From NCBI RefSeq assembly GCF_005938225.1, contig NZ_VCPC01000003.1, forward strand, positions 434,001-498,000: 64,000 nt of DNA. The letters run 5' to 3'. Position 1 is the first letter of the stretch. Each line of letters starts with the position of its first letter. Below, in pieces: positions 1 through 7,183 of this stretch. The translations under genes and the position numbers were made by a program. The notes under the pieces were generated by a model, which worked only from the letters and a program-made list of their open reading frames with translations, searched no databases and was not told the DNA's origin. Origin of the DNA: Arenibacterium halophilum. GTDB lineage: Bacteria; Pseudomonadota; Alphaproteobacteria; Rhodobacterales; Rhodobacteraceae.

Positions 1-284
1 AGCCGGGATACAATCAGGTCAATCGCGATGTGATCGCCACGCCGCAGCGCCTCGGCCGCACCCAGCATGACCATCGCCACCAGCAGATAGCCCAGCATTT
101 CATCGTTCCATTGCAGCGGCGCGTCCAGCACATAGCGGCGCACCACAGCGGTGGTGATCTGGACCAGCACAACGAGAATCAGCAGCGCGCTCAGCGCCCC
201 GCACACCCGTGTCAGGCCGATCACGACGGCATCGGGGAAAACGGGGGCAGATGCCGCCCCCGTATCATCGTTTTGGCTGTGCAT
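1..284 (-). CDS. TRAP transporter small permease (DctQ family), partial
   Basis: Reverse-strand frame starting with ATG at 284 and running off the left edge after about 94 residues. It has a polar N-terminus of about 20 residues, a hydrophobic segment at about residues 30-48, then an RRYV motif, QWNDE and a second hydrophobic stretch ending GAAEALRRGDHIAID. That QW-x-DE-x-LGYL...G...A..RGDHI pattern is typical of the DctQ membrane subunit, which bridges the binding protein and the large permease DctM. It starts 6 bp after the stop of the DctP gene, so the two are cotranscribed. DctM is expected just outside the window. Confidence 0.85.
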   Translation of the reverse strand, partial: MHSQNDDTGAASAPVFPDAVVIGLTRVCGALSALLILVVLVQITTAVVRRYVLDAPLQWNDEMLGYLLVAMVMLGAAEALRRGDHIAIDLIVSR

Positions 285-290
285 CGCCGC

Positions 291-1277
291 TTACATCTTG
301 CCCAGAAGCTCAAGCAGCTTGGCGCTGTCGGCATCGCCTTCGCCGAACGCCTTGTCGAAGGCGGGGCGCATCACGGCTTCCAGCGCGGCGTTTTCCTCGG
401 GCGTGGCGACATGCACCTTCACACCCTTCTCGCGCAGCTGCTCGGGGCCGGCATTGCCCGCCTCGACCGAGGCTTCGACGGCCCAGCCGGCGGCCTTCAA
501 CCCGGCCTCTTTCAGCGCGGCTTTGGATTTATCCGACAGCCCGTCATAAAATTCAGGGTTCAGATAGCCGTGCAGATAGGCCGAGAGCACCGGAACCACG
601 GTAAAGGCGTCCTGCACTTCGTAGTATTTGCGGCTCACGGCGGCGGCAACATCGGTAACTGCGCCGTCAATGACGCCGGTGGCCAGCGCCTGATAAACCT
701 CGGACCCGGGCATCGCCGTGGGGGTCGCGCCCATCGCGGTGAAGGCGGCATCGAACGGCGGGGTCAGGCCGCGAAACTTCAGGCCCTCGAAATCCGAAGG
801 TGCGACCAGCGGCTCACCTTTGGTGGTAAAGACCGAGGTGTTGGTCTGGAACATCCAGACAACGTTCTTCACGCCTTTTTCCAGCAGCTTGTCTTCCAGG
901 AAGGCCGCCGCTTCGGATTCGGGCCATTTGTTCCAGATTTCCACATCGCCAAAAGCGAAGGGCGCGACGGTCACATTCATGATCGGCAGCGTCTTGCCCC
1001 ACTGGAAGTTCAGCGAGAAGGCGCATTCGATATCGCCCTTTGCGGTGGCGACGATGTTCTCGCGCGCGCCCACAAGGCTGTCGGCGCCGAAGACCTGCAC
1101 GTCAAGTTCGCCCTCCGACAGGGTTTCCACCTCTGCGGCCCAGCGGTCCACAACCTTGGCGATGTGGTGCGCCGGCGGCAGCTGGTGGCTGCAGCGCATT
1201 TCGGTAACCGCCAAGGCGGTGGTGGCGGTGCTGGCCAGAAAGACCGCGCCAAGCGCGGCGGTTGTCAGCTGTTTCAT
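291..1277 (-). CDS. TRAP transporter substrate-binding protein (DctP family)
   Basis: 328 residues, the usual size of periplasmic TRAP binding proteins. A signal peptide of about 23 residues (MKQLTTAALGAVFLAS...) precedes the mature protein. It contains the family pattern of an early H-x-A-K-V segment, a FRG-like turn (LKFRGL) and the GSEVYQALATGVIDGAV helix that carries the conserved ligand-binding region. GGAGG lies about 9 bp before ATG. It sits between the lyase gene (28 bp upstream) and DctQ, so it probably imports the organic acid handled by the CoA-transferase and lyase. The substrate cannot be read from sequence. Confidence 0.9.
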   Translation of the reverse strand: MKQLTTAALGAVFLASTATTALAVTEMRCSHQLPPAHHIAKVVDRWAAEVETLSEGELDVQVFGADSLVGARENIVATAKGDIECAFSLNFQWGKTLPIMNVTVAPFAFGDVEIWNKWPESEAAAFLEDKLLEKGVKNVVWMFQTNTSVFTTKGEPLVAPSDFEGLKFRGLTPPFDAAFTAMGATPTAMPGSEVYQALATGVIDGAVTDVAAAVSRKYYEVQDAFTVVPVLSAYLHGYLNPEFYDGLSDKSKAALKEAGLKAAGWAVEASVEAGNAGPEQLREKGVKVHVATPEENAALEAVMRPAFDKAFGEGDADSAKLLELLGKM

Positions 1278-1305
1278 CGTGTTTTTCCTCCCATGACACG
1301 GTGGT

Positions 1306-2259
1306 TCAAACGGCGGGGCCGGCGGCCCAGCTTGCGTTATTCGGTGGTCCGGCGCGCTTCAGCGCGCCGTGAAATGTTTCGTCGGGAATCGCGGCCTCTG
1401 CAATGGCGCGTGCGCGGCCCAACGCCGCCAGGTCCACCCCGGTGCTGTATCCCATGGTTTCCGCAAGAAATACAATGTCTTCGAACACCACGTTGCCGGT
1501 GGCGCCGGGGGCGAAGGGGCACCCGCCCAGCCCGCCCAGCGAGGCGTCGATGACCCGTGCGCCATTGTCCAGCGCGGCGGCGGCATTGGCGACCCCCATA
1601 CCGCGCGTGTCATGCAGGTGGATGATGAACGGCCTGTTGCCGCACAGCTTTTCCATCCGAGCGCACAGCGCCCCCACGGCGCGCGGCCCGGCGTAGCCAA
1701 CCGTGTCGGCCAGCCCCACGATGTCGGCGCCCGCGTCAAGGCAGGACTCGGCCAGTTTCAGCACCTCGTCATGACCCACGTCACCGGCCAGCGAACAGCC
1801 CAGCGCCATCGAGATGCCGGCGTTCACCAGTTTCGCGGGCGCCTGCGCGTCGCGTTGGGTTGCGACATGGCGCACCAGTTCGATGGCCTCAGCACGGCTG
1901 CGGCGCATGTTGGCCTGGCTGTGCGCCTCGGTGGCCGAGACCACGCAGACCAGCTCGTCCACCTCGGTCCGCAAGGCGCGCTCTGCTCCGCGCTCGTTTA
2001 ACGTAAGCGCCGCGGAGTGGGCATTCAGCGCGCTGGCGGCAGCGATCATGTCGTCAATGTCCGCGAATTGCGGAAACCGCGCGGCGGGCAGGAAAGACCC
2101 AACCTCAAAATGGCGCACCCCGGCGGCAACCTCGGCGACCAGCCAGTCGATTTTTTCCTGCGTGGTGGGGGGCGCTTTCACCAGTTGCAGCCCGTCGCGC
2201 AGTCCGACCTCGCGCAGGGTCACGCGGTCAGACGGGTAGATGGCGGCGATCCGGCTCAT
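1306..2259 (-). CDS. Hydroxymethylglutaryl-CoA lyase family protein
   Basis: 317-residue TIM-barrel lyase. It shows the N-terminal LREVGLRDGLQ metal-binding strand, HLHDTRG with the metal-binding histidines, and the signature GGLGGCPFAPGATGN with the catalytic cysteine. The family cleaves 3-hydroxy-3-acyl CoA esters such as HMG-CoA to acetyl-CoA plus a keto acid. The start codon overlaps the stop of the CoA-transferase gene (ATGA at 2256-2259), so the two proteins are translationally coupled and probably act in sequence. The true substrate could be HMG-CoA, a citramalyl-type CoA or a related ester; the sequence does not decide. Confidence 0.88.
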   Translation of the reverse strand: MSRIAAIYPSDRVTLREVGLRDGLQLVKAPPTTQEKIDWLVAEVAAGVRHFEVGSFLPAARFPQFADIDDMIAAASALNAHSAALTLNERGAERALRTEVDELVCVVSATEAHSQANMRRSRAEAIELVRHVATQRDAQAPAKLVNAGISMALGCSLAGDVGHDEVLKLAESCLDAGADIVGLADTVGYAGPRAVGALCARMEKLCGNRPFIIHLHDTRGMGVANAAAALDNGARVIDASLGGLGGCPFAPGATGNVVFEDIVFLAETMGYSTGVDLAALGRARAIAEAAIPDETFHGALKRAGPPNNASWAAGPAV

Positions 2260-3434
2260 GCGGCCTCTCCGGTGGCGGCGGCAATGCGGGCGGCGTCATA
2301 GCCCAGCGATGTCAGGACATCTTGCGTATCGGCGCCTTGGGCCGCGATATCCAGCCCGGTCGGGGCGACGGCGCCGTCGTCCACCTCGAACGGCATGCCG
2401 GGCGCGCGATAGGTATCGCCCTCGGGCAGGGTCGAGGTGTAAAGCCCGCCGGGCCGGTTCACATGCGGGTCGTCATACATTTCCGCCGGGCGGTGGATCG
2501 GCGAAAACGGGATCCCGGATTGTTCGAACACCGCGATCAGATCGGCAAAGCTGCGGCCCCGGACGGCTTCGGCGACGATGGGAACGGTCCAGTCGCGGGC
2601 ATTTATCTGATCCATGCGCGTCTGCAGGCGCGGATCTTCCAGAAGTTGCGTCAGCCCAAGGATGTTGCACAGGGTCACCCACTGGCCTTCGGTCACCGCG
2701 CCGATGAAGATCTGCCGGTCCTCGGAGGTTTCGAAGATATCGTAAACGGGCCAGGAAAATTCGCGTTCGGGCATCGGCGGGGCCTCGCGGCCTTCGATGT
2801 CGAATTGCACCATATGCTGTGACACCAGGAACAGGCAGTTTTCAAACAGCCCGGTGCGCAGCGCATGGCCCTTGCCATCCTTGCCCCGCTGCACCAGTGC
2901 AGCCAGCACCGCAAAGGCGCCGAACAGCCCGCCCATGATGTCATTGGCCGAAGATCCGATCCGCAGCGGCCGCCCGGTGGGGCCGGTCATATAGGCCATG
3001 CCGGTCATCATCTGCACCACCTCGTCCATCGCGGTGCGATCCTGATAGGGGCCTTTCAGGAACCCCTTCAGCGACGACACGATCAACGACGGATAGCGCG
3101 CCCGCAGTGCATCGGGGGCAAACCCCATCTTGGCAAGGCTCTGGTCACGGAAGTTTTCGACAAACACATCGGCTGTCGCCAGCAGGTCGTGCAACGCGGC
3201 TTTGCCTGCTTCCGTCTTCAAATCGAGGGTGATGGATTTCTTGCCGCGGTTGAAGGTGGGATAGAAGCCGCGCCCCATGCCTGTCAGCGCGCGCGTTTTG
3301 TCGCCCTCGGGAGGTTCGACCTTGATGACTTCGGCGCCCAGAAAGGCAAGGAACATACCGCAGGACGGGCCCATGATCATGTGGGTCATCTCGACAACGC
3401 GAAGCCCCGCGAGCGGTCTGAAATCTTCTGTCAT
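2256..3434 (-). CDS. CaiB/BaiF family III CoA-transferase
   Basis: 392 residues from ATG at 3434, chosen because GGAGGA lies about 9 bp upstream; the frame is open 36 bp further but without such a site. The N-terminus (PLAGLRVVEM...GP..GMFLAFLGAEVIKVEPPEGD) is the standard family III fold, and VENFRDQSLAKMGF carries the conserved NFR. The catalytic aspartate would lie in the central segment (YQDRTAMDEVVQMMTG). The enzyme moves CoA between a donor thioester and a free acid. As first gene of the leftward operon it would activate the imported acid for the downstream lyase. Confidence 0.9.
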   Translation of the reverse strand: MTEDFRPLAGLRVVEMTHMIMGPSCGMFLAFLGAEVIKVEPPEGDKTRALTGMGRGFYPTFNRGKKSITLDLKTEAGKAALHDLLATADVFVENFRDQSLAKMGFAPDALRARYPSLIVSSLKGFLKGPYQDRTAMDEVVQMMTGMAYMTGPTGRPLRIGSSANDIMGGLFGAFAVLAALVQRGKDGKGHALRTGLFENCLFLVSQHMVQFDIEGREAPPMPEREFSWPVYDIFETSEDRQIFIGAVTEGQWVTLCNILGLTQLLEDPRLQTRMDQINARDWTVPIVAEAVRGRSFADLIAVFEQSGIPFSPIHRPAEMYDDPHVNRPGGLYTSTLPEGDTYRAPGMPFEVDDGAVAPTGLDIAAQGADTQDVLTSLGYDAARIAAATGEAA

Positions 3435-3525
3435 GTGGTCTGCTCCTCCGTTGTGGCAAACCATAGCCAAGCGATGCCGCCCGGAATACTATAATGTTTC
3501 GAAGCAACCGTTCTGGATTTTAGAA
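3435..3525. promoter_or_regulatory. Divergent control region with candidate LysR box
   Basis: This 90-bp gap separates the CoA-transferase operon from the divergent LysR gene. A TATAAT lies at 3490-3495 in the direction of the regulator. An interrupted dyad TTCT-N7-AGAA at 3511-3525 fits the T-N11-A spacing typical of LysR-type sites and runs into the regulator start codon, which would suit autoregulation. No good -35 is seen with the TATAAT. The assignment is inference from position and symmetry. Confidence 0.4.
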
Positions 3526-4460
3526 TGCTCGACTCGCGTCAGCTCCATTACTTTCTGGCAATCTGCGAACAGGGATCGCTGGCGGGGGCATCGGACCATC
3601 TGCGCATCGCGTCTTCGGCGCTAAGCCATCATGTCACCCAATTGGAACAGCACATTGGCACGCCGCTGTTCCGCCGCAAACCGCGCGGGATGGAACCGAC
3701 GGCGGCAGGGCTACGCCTGCAAGAACACGCACGCGGCATCATGCGCGCCATTGCCGCCGCCGAGACCGACCTGCGCGACAGCGCGGGCAAGGTGTCTGGT
3801 CCGGTGTCGGTGGGCATGTCTTTTTCGGCGGTCAAGGCCATTGGCGTGCCTTTTATCACGCGGGTCACGCAGACCTATCCCGATGTGCAACTGGCGCTGA
3901 CCGAAAGCCTGTCGGGCACGCAACTGCCGCACCTTCTGGCGGCCGATGTCGACATGGCGCTGGTCTACAATCCGCCCGGAAATCTGGGGATCGAAACGCT
4001 TCCGGTGCTGGAAGAGCGCATGGTCTGCGTCGGCCATCGCGATCTGATCGGCACAAGCGATGCGCCGATCACCTTCGACGAGCTGCTGGAGTTGCCACAG
4101 ATCCTTCTGCGCCAAGGGGTCTCGGCCCGCGCGATCCTGGACGATACCACGCTGTTGAAGCGCATCGAGTCCCGCGCCCGGTTGCAGATGAATTCGATTC
4201 AGGCCATCGCCGGTGCGATCGAGGCGGGGCTGGGCTGTATCATTGGCACACGGCTGTTCATGCACGACCAGTTGGAACGCGGACAGGTCCGCGCCCGGCC
4301 CATCGTCTCGCCCGAGCTGTCGCGGCGGCTGTACCTGTGCCGCATGGCGAACCGCCCGCCGACCTATGCCTCGGAAGCGCTGGCGCAAGAGCTGCTGACA
4401 CAGGTCCGCATGGCTGTAACCGAGGGCCGGTGGGAGGCGCAGCTGCTGTTCGACGGGTGA
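3525..4460 (+). CDS. LysR family transcriptional regulator
   Basis: 311 residues with an N-terminal winged helix-turn-helix at about 1-60 (RQLHYFLAICEQGSLAGAS...SALSHHVTQLEQHIGTPLFRR) and a periplasmic-binding-like effector domain to the end. Divergent transcription from the CoA-transferase/lyase/TRAP operon is the usual arrangement for a LysR regulator that controls its neighbours in response to the substrate. There is no clear Shine-Dalgarno before the ATG. The target operon is inferred from position only. Confidence 0.92.
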   Translation: MLDSRQLHYFLAICEQGSLAGASDHLRIASSALSHHVTQLEQHIGTPLFRRKPRGMEPTAAGLRLQEHARGIMRAIAAAETDLRDSAGKVSGPVSVGMSFSAVKAIGVPFITRVTQTYPDVQLALTESLSGTQLPHLLAADVDMALVYNPPGNLGIETLPVLEERMVCVGHRDLIGTSDAPITFDELLELPQILLRQGVSARAILDDTTLLKRIESRARLQMNSIQAIAGAIEAGLGCIIGTRLFMHDQLERGQVRARPIVSPELSRRLYLCRMANRPPTYASEALAQELLTQVRMAVTEGRWEAQLLFDG

Positions 4461-4589
4461 GACATTTGCGCCACGCTTGACGCGCGGGGCAGGGTAGGGC
4501 CAGCACAACGGCCTTCAACATGCGGGTCGCGCTGGATAATCTGCGCCCAGCTATAACAAAAACTGGCAGGCATACGGGCAGTCGGGCAG

Positions 4590-5651
4590 ATGGGAACGGG
4601 CTTTCGCGGCGCGTTCGTCCTGTCCTGGTCGCAAACGGAATTGGACGGTCTGGACGCTGCACCTGTGGGATCGCTGCAGGTGGGGGCCTCTTGGGCGTGG
4701 CGCGGCGAAGCCGTGCGGATCGACGGACCTAACGACGTGTTTCGACCGGATCGGGCGAACGAAGACACCGACTTGCGGCGCCGCGCGGCGCGCAAGGTGG
4801 GTCGGCTGTTGGGTGCTGTCGCCCGCGATCAGGGCGCCCGCCCCCCGGTGGACGAAACCGAGCGCGGGCTGTTCGACGAGACCTTCTTTACCGTGACCAA
4901 CGGCGCGCGCAGCTATCGCGTTACGTTGATCCCGCTGGGCGGGTCACAGCCGCCACTGCTGATGTTTGTCGGCGACCCGCCGCCGCGCGAGACCGAGCTT
5001 TGGGTGGTGGAACGCCATCTGCCCGCGACCGCACCTGCGCAGCCTGATGGCGGCGTGATTTGTTTCACGCCGGGCACACTGATCGCGACAGACAGGGGGC
5101 TGCGTCCGGTCGAGGTGCTTGCAGAGGGCGACCGCGTGCTGACCCGCGACAACGGCCCGCAACAAGTGTGCTGGGTCGGGGCGCGGCGCATGACAGGCGC
5201 GCGGCTTCACGCGCTGCCGCATCTGCGCCCCGTGCGCATCGGCCCCGGCGCCTTTGGGATAGAGCGCCCCGATCAGGAGTTGCTGGTGTCGCCGCAGCAT
5301 CGCCTGCTGGTGCGCGGGCCGGCGGCGCGGGCGTTGTTCAACACGCCAGAGGTACTGGTCGCCGCCCGCGATCTTGTGAATGACACGACGATCACGGTGC
5401 AAAGCGATCTGCGCGCGGTGACCTACGTGCACCTGCTGCTGCCCAGCCATCAGGTGATCTGGGCCAATGGCGTCGAAACCGAGAGCTTTCACCCCGCCAG
5501 CGCCGATCTGGGCACGCTGGCCGATGCCGACCGCGCCCGCCTGCTGGCGCTGCTGCCCGAAGTGGCGGAAGACCCGCACAGCTATGGCGGCTATGCCAGG
5601 CGCAATCTGACCCGCTCGGAATCGGCGCTGCTGCACCACGGTGCGGCCTAG
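4590..5651 (+). CDS. Hint (Hedgehog/intein) domain protein
   Basis: 353 residues. The first 150 resemble no family I can name. A Hint module follows at about 152-300: CFTPGTLIAT with the N-terminal cysteine, GLRPVEVLAEGDRVLT, the SPQHRLL histidine block, and a final VETESFHP. Stand-alone Hint proteins of this type are abundant in Rhodobacteraceae and their role is not known; autoprocessing is possible because the cysteine and histidine blocks are kept. It is an isolated gene between the LysR gene and rpsD. A second, more divergent member is at 52052-52840. The start is the first ATG and could be internal. Confidence 0.8.
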   Translation: MGTGFRGAFVLSWSQTELDGLDAAPVGSLQVGASWAWRGEAVRIDGPNDVFRPDRANEDTDLRRRAARKVGRLLGAVARDQGARPPVDETERGLFDETFFTVTNGARSYRVTLIPLGGSQPPLLMFVGDPPPRETELWVVERHLPATAPAQPDGGVICFTPGTLIATDRGLRPVEVLAEGDRVLTRDNGPQQVCWVGARRMTGARLHALPHLRPVRIGPGAFGIERPDQELLVSPQHRLLVRGPAARALFNTPEVLVAARDLVNDTTITVQSDLRAVTYVHLLLPSHQVIWANGVETESFHPASADLGTLADADRARLLALLPEVAEDPHSYGGYARRNLTRSESALLHHGAA

Positions 5652-5667
5652 GCGCCGTCGAATCACG

Positions 5668-5695
5668 TTGACACCGCCCCGCCCCCCACTATAAG
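5668..5695 (+). promoter_or_regulatory. Strong sigma-70 type promoter of rpsD
   Basis: A perfect -35 TTGACA at 5668-5673 is followed after 16 bp by TATAAG at 5690-5695. Transcription would start near 5702, leaving a leader of about 205 nt before the rpsD start. A near-consensus promoter fits a highly expressed ribosomal protein gene. Confidence 0.8.
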
Positions 5696-5701
5696 CGCCC
5701 C

Positions 5702-5893
5702 CTCATTGGTGTTGGTGGCCCCCGCAAGGGGATGCCTGTCACACCGGCCGCCGGGAAACCGGTCCGGTGGAAGGACAACGCCCTTCATAGCCGCGTCGGG
5801 TTTGACGGGTTGCCACGGGTCCGGTCGCAGGCGCGACCATCATCCCGAAAAGTGGGAACCGGTTTTCGGATCAGATGATGGTGCACATAAAAG
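5702..5893 (+). promoter_or_regulatory. Structured 5' leader of rpsD
   Basis: The 205-nt leader contains four evident hairpins. CCCC-GCAA-GGGG (5720-5731) has a GNRA tetraloop. CACCGG...CCGG-GAAA-CCGG...CCGGTG (5742-5769) has a second one. GGTCGC-AGGC-GCGACC is at 5823-5838. A large hairpin at 5836-5882 has outer arms ACCATCAT/ATGATGGT and inner arms CCGAAAA/TTTTCGG. The last two share bases 5836-5838, so they exclude each other. The large hairpin ends about 10 nt before the ribosome binding site. S4 represses its own synthesis in other bacteria through a leader RNA; that this leader does so is inference. Confidence 0.6.
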
Positions 5894-5906
5894 AAGGAGA
5901 TCAGCC

Positions 5907-6527
5907 GTGACCAAACGCACGTCTGCCAAGTACAAGATCGACCGCCGCATGGGCGAAAACATCTGGGGCCGTCCGAAATCCCCGGTGAACCGCCGTGAAT
6001 ACGGCCCCGGCCAGCACGGTCAGCGCCGCAAGGGCAAACTGTCGGATTTCGGTATCCAGCTGCGCGCCAAGCAGAAGCTGAAAGGCTACTACGGCGACCT
6101 GACCGAGAAACAGTTCCGCCGCATCTATGGCGAAGCCGAGCGTGTGAAGGGCGATACGGGTGAAAACCTGATCGGCCTGCTGGAACGCCGCCTGGACGCC
6201 GTCGTCTACCGCGCGAAATTCGTTGCCACCATCTTTGCCGCACGCCAGTTCGTGAACCACGGCCACGTCAAGGTGAACGGCCAGCGCGTGAACATCGCGT
6301 CCTACCGCGTGAAAGAAGGCGACGTGATCGAAGTGCGCGACAAGTCGAAGCAGCTTGCCGTCCTGCTGGAAGCCACCCAGCTGCCCGAGCGTGACGTGCC
6401 CGACTACATCGAAGCCGACCACTCGAAAATGACCGCGACCTTCGTGCGCACCCCCGGTCTGGGCGATGTGCCCTATCCGGTGATGATGGAACCGAACCTC
6501 GTCGTCGAATTCTACGCCAAGAACTGA
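5907..6527 (+). CDS. rpsD: 30S ribosomal protein S4
   Basis: 206 residues, the usual length. The start is GTG at 5907, preceded by AAGAAGGAG at 5891-5899; the protein then begins [20 protein letters not shown], as in other alphaproteobacterial S4 proteins, whereas the frame upstream is leader sequence. It has the S4 RNA-binding domain ([14 protein letters not shown]...[18 protein letters not shown]) at about 93-155. S4 is a primary binder of 16S rRNA in 30S assembly. The gene stands alone, with its own promoter and a terminator at 6553. Confidence 0.98.
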   Translation: MTKRTSAKYKIDRRMGENIWGRPKSPVNRREYGPGQHGQRRKGKLSDFGIQLRAKQKLKGYYGDLTEKQFRRIYGEAERVKGDTGENLIGLLERRLDAVVYRAKFVATIFAARQFVNHGHVKVNGQRVNIASYRVKEGDVIEVRDKSKQLAVLLEATQLPERDVPDYIEADHSKMTATFVRTPGLGDVPYPVMMEPNLVVEFYAKN

Positions 6528-6552
6528 TCCGAACCGTTTCGGATCGTGTTTG

Positions 6553-6580
6553 GGCCGCGCCTTCCCGGGCGCGGCCTTTT
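6553..6580 (+). terminator. Rho-independent terminator of rpsD
   Basis: GGCCGCGCC at 6553-6561 pairs with GGCGCGGCC at 6568-6576 around a TTCCCG loop and is followed by TTTT. It lies 25 bp after the rpsD stop. A weaker dyad (GATCCGAA...TTCGGATC) precedes it. Confidence 0.85.
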
Positions 6581-6676
6581 GCATTTCTGCGGCAATGTGC
6601 CGCCGAACGCGATGGGTCGGGGAACGCCGCGGCGGGCAGGGGGTTGAGCCTTGGTATTCCCTTGAAAGGACAGCTC

Positions 6677-7045
6677 ATGCGACTTCTGCTTTGCCCGGCC
6701 CTTGCCATTGCGCTTGCCAGCGCCGCCAGCGCCCAGACCGCCCAGCAACCCCTGATCGAAATCGACGACGATGTCATGGTGCCGGGGTTCGAGATGACTG
6801 CCGACACGCTGGACGATCTGGATGTGACCGATCCGGGCGGTATCGTGATCGGCGAGGTCGAGGAGGTGCTTGGCACCAGCGCCGACATGCCAAGCGCGCT
6901 GGCCATCGATTTTGACGACAGCCAGACCGATTTCGGCGACGACGACCGCGTCGTGAACCTCGATCAGGTCGAACTTGCCAATGGCGCGCTGGTGCTCCGG
7001 ATGCCGGCGACCGGTATCCTCGAGTTGCCAATCTGGGGCGATTGA
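6677..7045 (+). CDS. Small exported protein with PRC-barrel-like domain
   Basis: 122 residues from ATG at 6677, preceded by GAAAGGA 6 bp upstream. A clear signal peptide (MRLLLCPALAIALASAASAQ) is followed by a short acidic linker and a domain of about 75 residues with the PRC-barrel pattern: V-x-D-PGGIVIGEVEEVLG, ALAIDFDDSQTDFG, VVNLDQVEL and a closing hydrophobic strand. PRC barrels occur in RimM and many periplasmic proteins and bind varied partners. The function is unknown. A terminator follows at 7069. Confidence 0.7.
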   Translation: MRLLLCPALAIALASAASAQTAQQPLIEIDDDVMVPGFEMTADTLDDLDVTDPGGIVIGEVEEVLGTSADMPSALAIDFDDSQTDFGDDDRVVNLDQVELANGALVLRMPATGILELPIWGD

Positions 7046-7068
7046 TCGACGATTGACCCTATTCGTCA

Positions 7069-7102
7069 ACGCAGGGTCGCCCGCGCGGCCCTGCGTCCTT
7101 TT
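7069..7102 (+). terminator. Rho-independent terminator
   Basis: ACGCAGGG at 7069-7076 pairs with CCCTGCGT at 7089-7096, extended inward by CGC/GCG, and is followed by CCTTTT. It closes the PRC-barrel gene and separates it from homospermidine synthase. Confidence 0.75.
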
Positions 7103-7183
7103 GCAAGGGGGCGTGCGATTGACCGGCGCAGGGCGATCCTCCACTACTGGGGCAGCCCGCGCTGCCGCGCACAGGAGGCATGA

